Positions 1-14,054 of a stretch of 64,000 nucleotides of DNA are shown in pieces. The stretch comes from Megascapheus bottae (taxonomy: Eukaryota; Chordata; Mammalia; Rodentia; Geomyidae). Location of the stretch: positions 48,377,358 through 48,441,357 of the forward strand of contig JANJXV010000004.1 of assembly GCA_024803745.1 (NCBI GenBank). Reading direction: 5' to 3'. Position 1 is the stretch's first letter, and the number at the start of each line of letters is the position of its first letter. A program made the position numbers and the translations under genes. A model generated the notes under the pieces. The model was given only the letters and a program-made list of their open reading frames with translations. It had not been told where the DNA came from and did no database searches.

Positions 1-1666
1 ATTTTATTAAGAAAATTGCATGAACTGAGTTTAAAGTAGAAATTACTTTGCCATCACATTGACTGTAAATACAGTTATGAAGTCTTCTAACATTTAGGAA
101 AGCATAGGTTATTAACTGCATTTTTATGCTGTATAAAAATTCTGGAATAATGCAGGTGAAATAAATATTGTAAAATAAAATCAATGTCTAGTCTTCTGAT
201 AGGATAAAGACACATTCCAATCTTTAGTAATTATTGAGCAATTAAAGAGTTTATATTTCAGATTAACAAAAAATCTTCTTGTTTGGATTTCATTCACTGA
301 AAAATCTACATAATGATTCTCTACATTTCTAAAATGTCAGATGAAAAGTTTGCTATTGTTTCATTTCAACTCTGATTCAAAGATTTAATCTTCTTGCTGA
401 CTGACCACTTTAAAAATAGATTGGAATGGTCCTTCTAGTAAGCTATAAAGATCCTTATAGTTTAAATGTGCAAGAACAAGTTTAACAGTTGAGCTCAGAA
501 ATTAGTAAAACCTTGTAGTTTAACTTTCATCCTGACACACTCACACACTTCCCCCACAGGCTCAAATACGGTAAAAACATAGCTTGGAGTGGGGTTATGT
601 TGGGGTTGCTTATGGCTTTTTTTTTGCTCTTGATGTCATGCAATTTTTAGATGGAAGAGAAAACCATCTTTCAATGATACATACATTAATCTTTCTATAG
701 TACAAAACGTATATACTTCGCAATTTTTAAGAATTCTGCAGATTGATTTCCTTCTGCACTACATATTTTATGTGCACCTAATATATAGCCATTTTAGTGA
801 AAACCTTCTTCCAACTTGAGCAGCTTTTTTTTTGGTGAAGTTCCCCAAATAATCCCAGTGTTTCCATCTGTATCTTCAGCCTCACTGGAGCAAATTTCTG
901 ACCTCTAGATATCCTTACAAGCAGGAGATATGCTACTACACTTGACCACAAGCTAACAGGTGTTGGGGAATTAAGAAGTCTTTGACTTTTAATGCAGGGT
1001 AGGAACTTCTAGAGAATCATTTGCAAGCTCAGAGATGTGTCAAAAAAGAGGCCATGAATTTCTGGGAGCTCAGTAATTGACTCAAAGTAATCTCTTCTAT
1101 GAACTCCATTCCATTCATTGAGCTTCTGCTACTTCTGGTCAGTCTAGTCTTCTCGTGAATCCCTGGTATCGTGTAAGCATCGGTCTCTGTACAATGTTTA
1201 TCAACTTCTCAGGTAAATGGACTCCCAGCTATATCTCTGTCCTCCCTCTCTTCTTCCAAAACTGACTCGCACCATATTGTAATATGCCATATTCTGTATG
1301 CCTTATTCCTCCTGATTTCGTAAATCAAGTCACATACGTGAATCTGTTTGCTACTCTTTGCTGTTTCATTCACATCATGTTCCTATCCATAGATTATCCA
1401 TTTAAAAAATATTCTTGCTTAACTGCTAGAAATTTTACGATGCTTTATTTTGTAGAGTAAACAGCACCTACAATGTAGCTCTCTCTATTTTAACTTGCTT
1501 CATTTGGCAGACATCTAATTCTAGATTTCAGCTGATTTCCGATTTTCCTGGCTTTCTTACAGAGCAACGTATGTGGAGGAGATGTGGACTTGTTGATGAT
1601 TGGGTATTTGGAGGAAAACATAGGACCAAGATCTTTGCTAGGTAGATTTGTTGATGCTGCCATATG

Positions 1667-1705
1667 TGCATATATATATGTATATATATGTATATATGTA
1701 TATTA
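1667..1705. repeat. AT-rich (TA/TG)n microsatellite
   Basis: Alternating TATATATG units. A short open frame across it on the minus strand encodes IHIYIYIHIYMHI-type repeats and is not a gene. Confidence 0.8.
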
Positions 1706-3950
1706 GAGTTAGCATACTGTTTTCTTTCAATATTAACACACTCCCACAGGTAAGATGTACATTTAATATTCTTGATCATTTCACATGAGTCAGGTGTTTT
1801 GGCTAATAACTTATGTTAATTAAGAGTTTGGCTCCATCAAAATTGAGTATCTACACCAGAAGAAATTCTAAAACATTGGAGCCTCTCATGGTATAGCCTT
1901 TTGGAGTTTTCTCTTGAGGGGTATGTTGGTTTCCAATATGAGCTTAGAATGTTAATACAGAGTCCATCTGAGTTCTTGGAACCAGAGCAAACTGGAGTGC
2001 ATTACAATCTAAAAGAAAAGATAGGAACTAGAAAGAGCCACTGAGAATCCAGTGCCTTATGAAATTGAACCCAGGTTAAATTAGAGCAAAAACCAATGGC
2101 CTCAGATCAGGCAAATTCTAGCATTACTTTTCTGGACAGTAAATTAGCATTATAGAAAATTGTAGCTTATATAAATTACATATATATGTATATATATGCA
2201 CCCATGCTGACCTAAAAAAAAGATTTCCTTTACTGAAGAAGAATATCTGAGGGATATTAATGTATGAAAGCACATTATAAATCATTGAAAAAGGAACATT
2301 TTGTGAATCACTTTTAAGTGTTTTTGATCACTCCACTAAAAAATTAATGAGCATCACACATAATGAGTGTTTAACACTTACATAATATGGGAAACAGGTA
2401 ACAGATACTATTTTGTAGTGTATTCATTTTGACTATTTACAGATGTGGTCATATGATAAAATATGTAGAATATATATATGAACATAACTGGATAGCCAAT
2501 TTTATAAATATTATATTGTGTTCCTAAAATCGTAGACTATATAAATGTATTTGTATCAGTATACTCACGGTATTAGAAATCTGAAGTTTTACATTAACTT
2601 CTAATATTATAGCAAAATTTGGCAAAAGAAATATGAAACCTCTAAGAATAATTTGTTTGATCTTTTTACCAGACTGAATTTATGGACTTATGTCCTTGCT
2701 GGCTTCTTGGAATTGGGTTTATTTCCCTGCTAACTTTAGGAACATATATATTGTTGAATGTATTTTTTTGGTGGTGGTAGTGGTGGTGGTATTTATAATG
2801 AATCCACAATTTAGAAAAATTTTATTTAGTTTTAAAACATTCATTCATAATACCTAGGGAATCTAGATTTGCATGTAATTGTGAATATACATCTTCTTGA
2901 CTGAATAATATTGCATGAATGCATTACCAATGACCAGTAGAGACTATTATGTGTTTAAATCGAATTCTTTTATTTTAAATAGTCACATTACAGGAATTCA
3001 TTAAGCCTGAACAAAACATCATTATTTACAATCCAAGAAATAACTCCAGTGCTAAATCGGTGAGGTACTTTCACAGATTATAGGAAATATGACTGAAGAA
3101 AGAGATTTCTTCATACACAGAGAGGCTCAAGTTCCTTACACATGTTTTTATTTTTCCTTGGGATCTTAGCAGATCACCGAAGTCACTATTAATTGTTAAG
3201 TAAAATTTTACAAGATTAGAGCAGTAACATCATACATTTATAAGCCCAGAAAGACATCAGAGCAATGATATATACTGTTGAAGCTGGTTTGAGGGAAATA
3301 ACTTTGGGAAAGGGAAGTTCAAATGGCAATTCCTGTTTAATTTGTGAAAACCATAGGTTCTCCATATCATTGAATGTACATATTTCTATAGCCCGTGGCT
3401 TTCATGACTTTCATATAACATTTGTTTAGCTGCCCATGAGGTGTTACCCTTATTTACAGAATAAATGAAAGGAACCATGTGATTACAAATATTAGTCCAA
3501 ATCAGTGTTTGCTGAAAGTCACACATAGACAACCTTCTGAATGATGTAGTTGCTAGCTAGGTCTGGTTCCTCATTATTTTAATTAACATTTTACCCCTGG
3601 GAAACAGCAGGATTCAGTTACAAGATTTTCACTTGGAAGAGTATCTAGAATCAACTTTTCTTACCATTGAATTAACATCCTTGAAGCTGTTAAAATTCCA
3701 ATCTCCATAAGTAAAAATAAATAAATAAATAATTTCATAAATAGGATTTTTATTGTTTCCATAGCATAGTGATTAAAGTACTCCCAAACTGTATAAATTC
3801 TTATATTGGTGTTTTAAGTAACCAAGAACTAGTCTTAATGTATTATGATAAATGACTAATTTAATTTGAGAAAATGGTGGTTGGTATATACATTGCCTGT
3901 TTAAAATTAAATTATTTCCAAAAATCATAAATACATTTTGAAACAAAACA

Positions 3951-3985
3951 GTACACACACACACATACACACACTCACACACACT
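3951..3985. repeat. (CA)n microsatellite, interrupted
   Basis: A CA run with T interruptions. A (TAAA)n run lies nearby at 3713-3733. Confidence 0.85.
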
Positions 3986-5430
3986 TGTGCGTGCATACAT
4001 GCACACAAAATGAAAACATCTTCATTGCATAAAATTATTTTTGTTATTGTTAAAGACTACTGCAAATTATCAGCATGTAAAGGCATGTCTCTGTAGCAAA
4101 AATTCATGCTACTTACACATTTAAAAGTTATTTAAGTTGCTGAAATGAAAAGCTTTACCTTTTGGTCTCCTTATGATTACACTGACTGGCTCTCTTTACT
4201 TTCTAGGTATTCTACATTATTGCTTAGGTTATTGTTGTACATATCTGACCTTTAGCATTCTCATTCCCCCGGCAGTAATGATTTTGGCAGTGTTTTAAAA
4301 ATATATATGTATTCCTTTCTGGGTTATAGAAAAAAAAGCTGCCAGAATATTGTGTTGGTTGAATGGAACTAAGATTATTTTGTTCATATATTTGTAATAT
4401 TAAGTTTCTGTGTATTAATTTGTATCATTTGCCAAAAAATTATTTGTTGTACTTTATTGCTAACAGCTCCAAGAAGAAAGTATCTGGGAAAATGTACACT
4501 ATATACCAGAAAGTCAGAGAAAATGCAAAGCAGTATTGTCTATTGGCAATTTAGCACTAAAGGTAATCTTATCAAATGTTTCAAACAGACTTTTGAGAAG
4601 ATAAGATCATGCACACAGATTGAGAGAAAGCGTGTGTATGAGCTGGCAGTGAAAATCTTCCCAGTCCCAAAGTTGCATTATTTATCAACTGCATGCAGTT
4701 TTTACTTGATACAAACACAATCTTAGTATTGTCATATAATATCTAGCATTTTCTCTCAAACATGCATTGGCTACTAAAATAAGTTTTTAAACAAAAGCTG
4801 ATGTTTGATACAAAATAATCATGTTCCTTTAAAGGTGGAAAAATACTCTACAAAAAATAAGTACAAAAGTGATTTCTGATCAATGTGTGAGTTTATCTAT
4901 AAAAATCCAGATGACTAATTAGTGTGCTTATAACTCCTATTTGTCTGCATCACAAGGAAACATCCACAGAAAAGTTATGGCATTAAACAGTTATTAGCAC
5001 AGGCAATTAAATCCTTATCAGAAATAACATGAAACTATAAACTGTACATTTGGCATTAGATTTCAGGATACTTTTTAACTGTCTTATATATGACAATACA
5101 ATAGTGCAAAAATCACATTACATTAACAAAACATACAGTTGCAATCCAAATAGTTTAAGGATTACTGGCCCTTACGATTCACATATAAAACAGGATTGGC
5201 ACGTTGTTTTTTAATTTTATTTGTTTGTTTCTGTGTGACTGTTTTGACTTTCTTACTTGAATATACAGCTCTTTATTCACCCTAATGAACTACTTACAAA
5301 AGATACTAGCATATGATCTGTAGGTGCAGCCTTAAAGGAATATAGCACGAGGAAGCAGGCACAGGTCTCTACAAGTCATTTGTAGAACTTTGCTGTAGCT
5401 TTCTCCTTTAACAGTGATTGAATCTGTGCT

Positions 5431-5499
5431 GTAGAGCTAGGAATACAGACCACTCATCTAGCATGCTTGTGTTTGATACCCTGGATTTGCTCCCTAGCG
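5431..5499 (+). mobile_element. degraded ID-like SINE monomer
   Basis: Resembles the tRNA-Ala-derived ID core: GCTAGGAATACAGACCACTC, then CTAGCATGC and a B-box-like GTTTGATACCCTGG. It ends directly before the CA repeat at 5517, which probably grew from its tail. Old and diverged. Confidence 0.5.
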
Positions 5500-5513
5500 T
5501 GCATGCGCATATG

Positions 5514-5516
<3 letters not shown>

Positions 5517-5552
<36 letters not shown>

Positions 5553-5580
5553 ACACACACGCACACACACACACGCGCAC
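5517..5580. repeat. (CA)n microsatellite
   Basis: More than 25 CA units with few interruptions. It produces open frames of HTHTHT or CVCVCV on the two strands that should not be read as genes. It follows an ID-like SINE remnant. Confidence 0.95.
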
Positions 5581-5749
5581 AATATTTCATTCTTTTCTCC
5601 ATATTTTCTTATTGTTCATAGAACATTAACAGCCAGCAAGAAGACAAAACAGTCTAAAAGAATCTATGACAGATTATAAAATTAATTCAGGCTTACTCAT
5701 CAATAAAATGAAATTCATGAAGAATGTTTTGGGTGATTTGAATGTGGAG

Positions 5750-5828
5750 ACATTCATTCAGCCCTAGTTACAGATGAGAAACTGGTGGCTCAGAAATGCC
5801 AGTGAATTACACAGTAGATGGGAAAAAC
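5750..5828 (+). mobile_element. MIR fragment
   Basis: The MIR core pattern is recognisable: TTACAGATGAGAAACTGGTG GCTCAGAAATG... followed by GAATTACACAGTAGATGG. An ancient mammalian SINE, so heavily mutated. Confidence 0.6.
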
Positions 5829-6204
5829 TAGAATATTTTTACCCTGATACTTTTTTTATTCTGCCTTTATTGTTTCTTCTGACACTTTTTTCTTCTTGCA
5901 TCTTTGTGAAATTGAATGTAGCTCTAGATTTGTTTTCTGTTTAAAAAGCTCTATTGTGTTCATATGTTGTTTTAGATATAGAACAAACCACATAATTGTA
6001 CTGAAAATAATTTACCTCAATTCATTAAATAATGTTTCTTTTGTGTAAGCAAGTATCACTTCTTATTTTGTCTCTCAAATATGGTATAATTATCAGTGAT
6101 TCTATGGAAATGTTATGTTTATATTGTAACAATTTACTCCATCATCTTTATTTCCTAGAAAACCTAATTTTATGGGGAAAAAAAGAGGGGAGAGAGAGAA
6201 GTGA

Positions 6205-6262
6205 TAAGAGACATCATAAGAAAGATAACAAAAACAAAAACAAAACAAAACAAAACAACCCA
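6205..6262. repeat. A-rich (CAAAA)n tract
   Basis: Repeated AAAACA units following an AG-rich stretch. No SINE body was recognised beside it. Confidence 0.7.
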
Positions 6263-7861
6263 CACACAAACCAACATCTTACTTTTGAGGGTTTCTGTCA
6301 TGAAAATAGCTCTAAGGATTTGATTTTTTTATTTAAAAAAAGTATCATTTCTACTACTTTTTTCTGGGCTACTCATTGATTCGAATGTAGAACATCTTTA
6401 AGCAGAAAGTTTTGATTTTTCTCTAAATAAATTCTGAACTGAAGTATGATGCTATTTGTTCTTTGAGTAATTAAACAATGCATAAAATGGTTAGAATTGG
6501 TCTAAGAACTGTGCTTCCAGTTTTATATAGATATTTGGGTATCCTTGGGACACTAAAGCCTTTTGTGGAAGAAAACCAGAGTGTAAGTAGCTCTGTTTCA
6601 TTCCAGTATTTGGAGACCTCTCAGGCAATCTCAACCTTGAACAAGACTGTCTTCAGAACTGTCTCAACTGTGGGACGGAAGGTGGCTAATGAGGCCAACC
6701 TGAATTTGGAAATGCACTATAGCAACTTTGGCAGGTATTTCTTACATAATGAGTAGTTTCGGATTATTAATGGAGTCTTGGGGTACTTTTTCTGCCAAGA
6801 CTGCTTTTCTAGCTCTGAAACCCTCATTAATCAAAATGGAAAGCAGCCTTGTGTAGAAAAATTACCACAGTTGACATATTCCTAGCGCCTCATACTCCAC
6901 AGAAATCACTCTGAACACTTGTTCAATAAAATCTGTCATTGTTTTCCACAATGAGATTCCAAAGAGTTCTTACTTAACATACTTAACCTAGACAACTCAT
7001 TTGAAATTACTTGCCAAAAATGCAGAAAAAACAATTAGGAAAGTTTACTGAGGTACCAACTAAAATTAACAAGCATATCTAATGTCCTTTAGAAGGACAA
7101 AATTTGCAACACCTTAAAAATAATATTTTAATATCATTCATTCTTTTACACAGAAAAATTAAGAATTTCCTTAGGTGTAATTTTTTGTTTCTGTTCCACA
7201 TGAACAGTGGGAATTTCAAAAACTCTGTTATACAATTAGCAACTATAGGAGTTTACTCATAGTCTGGCTAAAATGAATTTTCTTTCTGCACCAATAAACA
7301 AGCACTTATCTGCTTTTTGAATTTATAGTTTAACATATTAGATATAGTTTTTGAATTTCATGTTTTAATTTTTATGTAAAGTAAGTGGTAGTACAACAGC
7401 TGGGGATAGAAAGCAAATCAAATTGTGGGATATTTCTATGGTTTATCTCCCCACCTGAAGAAGTTTCTCTCAAAATTCTCCTCTATTTCATTCTAAGCCT
7501 CAAGCTGTACCAACTGATAATAAGCTAAATTAACTATTAATTTAGTCAATGCTCATAATAGGGAAAATTAGGCTTGCTTGAGTTTCAATTATTTTAAGAA
7601 ATGATATGTATGATCAGTAATGCAAATAATGCTTATTCCACACTGCTGCTTAGCTGCCCACACCCACCTAGTAATTACAGAGAATGTGAATGCATGCTTC
7701 TACTCTGTATTTATTTTCTGTCTCCTGGAGATTATTCCTTTGGCTTCTTTAAATTATCAGTGATTCTTATGAGTTGCTAAATTAACATCTCCAAAGTTGA
7801 GGCTGAAATTATAGATATAAATCTGGAATCCTCATAATTATCTTTTTAAAGAGCAAATGAT

Positions 7862-7990
7862 AAGAAGGATGAAGATGTGGCTTAGTAGTAGAACATCTGC
7901 ATATCATGCACAAGGCAAGTATAAGCTGGGTTTGATACTCAGCAATGTACAAACACACATGCACACGCATGCACATGCACACTGGACAAT
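7862..7990 (+). mobile_element. ID-like SINE with CA-rich tail
   Basis: GATGTGGCTTAGTAGTAGAAC (A-box-like) and GGGTTTGATACTCAGCAATG (B box) match the ID core. The usual poly(A) tail is replaced by CACACATGCACACGC-type sequence at 7950-7990. Confidence 0.65.
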
Positions 7991-8084
7991 TTGCCCAAGT
8001 AAAAAATAGTTGTATACTTATTTTCTAATCTCGTTAAGATAGTTTCATTTGTTCCTACAATAAAAAGAACACATTCAAGATAAA

Positions 8085-8182
8085 TATGCTATCATCACTT
8101 TACAAATGTGAAGATCTCAAAAGAGAAGATAAGTACCTTGCACTCAGTGAGTGGAAGAACACAGATTCAATTCTCCATCTGG
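8085..8182 (+). mobile_element. MIR fragment
   Basis: CATCACTTTACAAATGTGAA followed by AGATAAGTACCTTGCACTCA and AGATTCAATTCTCCATCT parallels the MIR core and its tRNA-unrelated 3' part. Confidence 0.55.
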
Positions 8183-8457
8183 GATCACGGGAAATTCATA
8201 GGCTATTACTCATTGCCACACTTTGCTTATTAAAATTACCTTCCAGTCTATCAGTGAAAGACTTTGGAACTTGGGGAGGCAATTTTTTAACACATATATA
8301 ATGCCTGTTAAAGATTCTAGTAATTTTCTGGTCCAAGACTTGCATTCTAAAATATAAGCATACACTTTGAAAGATAAAAGGAGAATGAGATGTGTATTTC
8401 TAGGCATTGTACTCTTTCCTTTTCAGTTACTGCAGGCTGAGAAAAGTCTAGGGTAAA

Positions 8458-8605
8458 CTAGTGGCTCCCAGAGTTGACCCCATCTTAGTTTTACCCACAG
8501 AGCTGAGTTTTTGTTCAAATCATCTGTCAGTTGCTTGGAGGTAGGACTTGAACACTGGCAATTTAAAAGACTGTCCAGATGGAAAGCCCAGCTTGAAAAC
8601 TACTG
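8458..8605. mobile_element. MER5A-like non-autonomous hAT DNA transposon
   Basis: Ends CTAGTGGCTCCCA and CTTGAAAACTACTGC form decayed terminal inverted repeats of the kind I recall for MER5A (CAGTGGTTCTCAAA). The length of about 150 bp fits. No transposase sequence. Confidence 0.6.
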
Positions 8606-8617
8606 CTACCAAACATA

Positions 8618-8690
8618 ACTTGCAAGAATGCTTAGAGGTTGTAAATAACCTGCCATAGTCACAAGGTAGAGCTTCATAAGATCAGGCATA
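8618..8690 (+). mobile_element. MIR fragment
   Basis: AGAGGTTGTAAATAACCTGC CATAGTCACAAGGTAGAGC matches the MIR segment GAGGTTAAGTAACTTGCCC with later drift. Confidence 0.5.
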
Positions 8691-9092
8691 AAAAAGTTTT
8701 AGATTCTGAAATAGAGGAATAATTTACTGATGTATGCCTGAAATCTCCCTGTGCACTAAAGAAAGGCAATATTTCCTATAATGTGTCATAGTATATTAAT
8801 ACATACTTAAACAACTGAAGGACAATAGGAAAAATATTCAACTTTATTTTATTTTTTTTCCCCCTCAATTGAGATTCCAACTGCATAGGCAGAGCTTAGG
8901 AATTGGGATGTTTTGAAAACATCATTGTAAATTCCAGATCAAGTGACCCAGAAGAACTTTTTGAGTAACAATGTCAACATTGTTTGATTTAGGAAAGGTT
9001 GTCTTGGACTCATTTTTTAAAATACATCAAATCATGAACACATATTCACTATGAGTTTAGAAATAAACCTAAACAGGCAAACTTAGGTACCC

Positions 9093-9294
9093 AAAGGCTG
9101 AGCTCGGTGGATCATGATTTGAAACCAGCCCAGGAAGAAAAGTCCATGAGACCCTTATCTCCAATTAACCACCCAAAAGCTGGAGTAAAGCTGTGGCTCA
9201 AGTGATAGAGCACTAACCTTAAGCTAAAAAATTCAGGGACAGTGCTCAGGCTCTAGGTTCAAACCCCAAGTCCAGCTCACACAAAAACAAAAAT
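9093..9294 (+). mobile_element. composite B1-like/Geo SINE, 5' truncated
   Basis: A shortened 7SL/B1-like left part (GGCTGAGCTCGGTGGATCAT) is joined through CCATGAGACCCTTATCTCCA to the right module (GCTGTGGCTCAAGTGATAGAG ending GTTCAAACCCCAAGTCC) and an A-rich tail. It is the only SINE of this type 3' of FUT9. Confidence 0.7.
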
Positions 9295-12200
9295 GAAATT
9301 TTATAAATATATTTAATCTGGTTTACTCAAATTATGCTATATTATTGTAGATGAGGTACTGTATTATGTATTCCCAAAGACTTCTTGAATTTTTTCTGTC
9401 AAAAAATGTTTTTAGATTATTATGGCAGTAAGTAGTACAGAAATATACAGTTAAAAATAATGCTGGATGCATTATTAGTTTATTACTGACATTTAATTGA
9501 GTTCTCAGAAATGAGTGAGATTCAAAATACTTTTTAAAGCCATGAGGGGAGAAAGAATTAAAAGAGATAGGTTAGTTAATTAAGAGTTTTCTGTATTCCA
9601 AGCTTCCCTAAATAACAAAAATTCTATACCATCCACATACATCCAAGCAATTGGTTTATGCTTTATCTATACAAAAAATGAGAGGGACTTTTTGTAATAT
9701 TCATGTCCAAAATATTTTGAGATGAGCATGGAAATTTCAATTTCAAACTCCTGTGTATTTCAAGTTAGATTTTAATTGATTTCAATGAGTAGTGTCAGTA
9801 GGACTTTTACAAACAAAATAGTTAAGAGATGTTAACGTGTAAGAGTTCACTGAATTTATAAATGAGGGTAGCATTATTCATATTTCTGGTTTATTTAGGT
9901 TCTGGTAAAATTGTTCTTATAAAAGGCTTGTGAATACTCTCAAATTTAATATGAATTACTGAGAGAAACAACACTTTGAGTAGTATTGGAACATCTGCAT
10001 TTATTGTATGTTACCAATTCTCTCATCCCGGGGTGGTGGGGGGGATCTCACCTTAAATGATGTTTGTGATAAATTGGCCAAACAATAGAATAAAACTAGG
10101 GAGTTAGGGAGGAAAAAAATTATGCTTTTCTCCTGCATTGTTGGTAATAAATATCTGTCTGTCCTGGCACTTGTTCCTTACAATTTCTTTAACAGTAGTT
10201 TTCTTTTCTATTAGAAACGGTTGCTAGTATTTGGATAGAATGTTAACAAATTCCAAGTCTATTAAGATTTTGTTAAAAATAAATATTTCTTTTAATGTTT
10301 TCCATTGATGTAAGATATGGAGAACTCAGAATGCCCACTATCTGTATCCAAGAAGCAAACATACCAGTAGACTTTACATAAAATATGATCTGCAGTTAGT
10401 CCCAGTAAGTTGAACTGTCACTTTATCTCTAATATTTTATATCCACTAATGACATTCATTTATTCATCCAGCAAGTATTGTAGCAGTCCTGCTTTGTGTT
10501 ACACACTGCTCTCATTCTTCAGTTTCTATTCTGTTGTATTTAACAGCTTGATTACAATTCGAATGAGGTTTCCTGAATGAGGCCAGTGTTCAAGGAAATT
10601 CTAAGGTACCATTAAATACAAAATCATAACATAAAAATAAAAAACAAAAAAATAAATAGAAACTCAGCATCATAGTTTCTATTTAGTTTCTAACAGGAGG
10701 GAAGAATTTAAATTATATATAAGTAATTCATCGGTATTTTGTCCATTTACATCTCAAAAATGCTAAACCCTGGCAATGAAAACCTTTTCTACACATTCTC
10801 AGACTATTTAGAGTTTAAAGTGAATACAAAAATGTTAAGCTTATACTGTTGTCCCACCAAGGTAATAATTTTTTGTTTTGTTTCCATATCGTCAAATTCA
10901 TGGTTGTAATAAAATATGCAGCTCCCATGTTTTTTTTCAAAATGTTATACTGCTGAATATGTATTTATTCTTATTAGTGAGTATTCTTATCAGTGAATAC
11001 TTGTTGTTATTCTTATTCTTACCAGTGAAGCCCATAATACTATTTATGCATTAAATAAGGCCTTAATAGTTAATATTTACATATTCAGGGCATTGGTGAT
11101 AATAGGTTTTTTTGATGTTTTGAAAGAAGTGGTAAATCATCTGTTCTTTTTTCATAACCACAGTTTATCTCCTGAGAAAATTATTTGTTTTTATAACCAA
11201 CCGAAAGTTCATTTTGTCGAATCAATGTATCTTTCCCATGAGTTAGCATCGCAAAAATTGTAGCCCATGGGATTTATTGAAGAACTGGCTGAAAACCCAA
11301 CACCTTCTTGATGTCTACTTTTCACTTAAGTATACTGAAATTACTGAACTCAACTCTTAAAATATTTAAACTAAAATGAAAGACAACAAGTTTGATTACA
11401 ATGTGTCTTCAAAAGTCAAAGTACTTTCCTGCAGACCCTAAATAATGCTGCCTGGATATTCACATTTGTGTCATAAAGTACAACTGCAGTGAAAATGATC
11501 ATAACGTTAAAAGAAACAGGACTCACAGATTCTAATCTTAACTACTGTCACTACTTATGTCATTCACCAATGTGTGCATGTGTTTGTTCAAGTGTGAAGT
11601 GTATATATCTTAAATGAGTAAGATCTTCAGATCTAGTTACCTCATCAATGGAATGAGTCTGGGTTGTAAACATTTGTTCTATTCCTCTATCCCTAAAACT
11701 GAAAAAAAAATCAATGGATGCATAACTTAAATGGTTCAATTGATTCGTTTCTATTTGAAAACTTACTATTTTGGAACTTATCAATAATTTGACAATATGC
11801 AGATGTCCAACTTACTACCTTCATTTGAGTCTTATAATCAGCACATAGTAGCCAGTCACAGTCAAAGAAAGAGTTTAAATTCATAGTTACCAACAAAGAC
11901 AACTGCCCTCAGATTTCTCAAGTTATTTGAAATCATTAGCATTCAGAGTATCAAAGGGATGACAATGAGTGTTTTTCAGCTTTCAAGAAAGCAGATACTT
12001 TCTAAAAGTAGCAATGCATTGTCTTTAGATATCTATGTAGTTCAAAATGACAAATGTAAATCAAATTATTTTAACGATGAAATAAATTTGTGAAAAAATG
12101 AAAATTTATGTGAAGGCATCTATCTAGTCATACTGTTTTTCTGTTGAGTAATAAAAATAGTAACATAAATTCTAGGATCTAATGAATAGACAAAAGTTTA

Positions 12201-14054
12201 CTTCTCAGAAACATTTTAAGCAGATAAACAATTGAAAAAAATTCTACTTCTTTAAAATTACATCAAAAGTGGCTGTTATATGCTCCATTGAGAGTATTGT
12301 GTTCATAAACCCCGAATCAGGGTGGAATTGGGAAAAAGAAAGCTTTGTTGACTCTTTGCTTAATTAATCTCTTTTTTCCATCTTTATCTCTATGGATTTT
12401 AGGGCCCGATGCACTCTACCTGTCAAAAAATGTCTGGAGAAATGATCCTGGGATCAAATGATCTTCTACTCAGTGTGGGACTCTTCCTTTGTTCAAGTAT
12501 TCCCAGTGCCAATGAAGTGTATTATTATGTAAACTAGGCATACTTCTTTCTGCCTGAATTTCAATTTATCATTCTCTCTAATTTCTACCTGGAATATAAA
12601 ACAATGGATTCAAGTTCTACTCATGAAGGCATATAATGAGTCTATTAGAATATGTCATAGACATACTCAAATGTATGTCATGAGAACGTTCTAATTCATT
12701 TGATGAGTTTTTCCAGAGTGTATTAAAAATATTAGAGATTTTTTGGGGGAGAAGAATATTATCTTGAAGAATTTTCAGTATTATATTTTCTCACCTATCC
12801 ACCTCTCCTCATATAGATCTCTTCTGAATTTGTGGAGAAGAAATGCTGAAGGCAGCTGAAAGATCAGGCATAAATTGTCCAATAATTAGGGTAGTGATGA
12901 ATTTATGCTGGCTTTATAAAGCTCTGAATATGCTAGTAATACATGCTATGTATGAAGAATTTGAAAACAGAATATAAACATCATGTCCAAGTAGTACCTG
13001 TAGGTTACAACTGTCACTTCATTGAAACAAAACCTAACCCATGTCTTTTCAGTAGCATTCATTTATTTATCCAACAAATAAGTAGTAAAATTCTACTATG
13101 TGGTATGTTTCTTATACAGCCCCACTTTATTAAGTAACATTTAACAAATGATCATTATCGTAATCTTTCCAAAATTGTTTGTTGTCATAATAAAATAAAA
13201 ATACTTTAAATATTCAAACTTGAAACAGTAATTTCAAATATAATTAATTAAAATGGACAAGCAGAATAATTCATTAATATGATTGATAGCTATAAACATC
13301 CTTTTCCCTTGCTTTTGAAGAAAATATTTAATGTGTTCTCACTGAATGTTACTGGGATTGGTAGGATGATTTTCCTGGATTCTCACAGTCTCACTACAGC
13401 TATTTTCCAGGTACTAGAAGCCAAAACAAGTTGGTATTTAAAAATTCTTGAGTGCTTTAACTCACCATGGTGAGAAACTCAATGAGGTTTAATCGTTTCC
13501 TCAATAGAACAGTTTTGCTTCATATCTTTTCTACTCATGACATATCAGTAACATTAAGTAAAGAGGGTTTTTTTTTGTGAAAAAGAACTATTTATACCTT
13601 GTTCAATTCTTAAGTCAGAGGTAAGAATTCATCTATAACAAAGTCTTCTTTTGAAATAATGATGTAAAGTTGGAACTAGAGATTATAATATTTATGAAAA
13701 TCTTTCATATTTTGAGACATTCATTTAACATCCCAAATAGAGCTGATTGTGTAGCAAGAACTGACTCATAAACTGACATTACAGGCAAGTACACAAATGT
13801 GAAGAAGAACATTTACAGATGATACTGACAAATTACTTTTCAGCACATGTAATTAGGTATATACAGGATAATTTAAAACCAAATGGAATGATTGCTAATA
13901 ATGAGCACTTAAAATTTTTCATCACATTTCCATGTTATCTGAGAGATGATAAAAATAAATGGTGACATAAAAGCAAGATGCTGTTTCTCTTTCATACCCT
14001 CAACTCTTTAATATTTCACCAAAATATTTTACTGCCTGTGCAAATGACAAATTT

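Larger units (their letters stand above)
1..14054 (-). other. DNA 3' of the FUT9 stop: probable long 3' UTR and downstream flank
   Basis: AT-rich, mostly unique sequence with no convincing CDS on either strand. I recall FUT9 mRNAs of other mammals having 3' UTRs of many kilobases, so much of this stretch is probably transcribed. I cannot fix the polyadenylation site: AATAAA on the minus strand (TTTATT here) occurs many times by chance. Within it I recognise only ID-like, MIR and MER5A-like pieces, one composite SINE and simple repeats, listed separately. Positions 1-1660, 1780-3710, 4010-5430, 5830-7860 and 9295-14054 show nothing further. Confidence 0.5.

Noticed and set aside
5408..5679. 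Open frames on both strands over the CA repeat near 5.5 kb
   Set aside because: They are translations of the dinucleotide repeat (HTHT, CVCV) with no other protein features.
6478..6756. 92-codon open frame on the plus strand
   Set aside because: Composition is plausible, but I recognise no family, there is no promoter or splice context, and it lies antisense in the FUT9 3' flank. Treated as chance.
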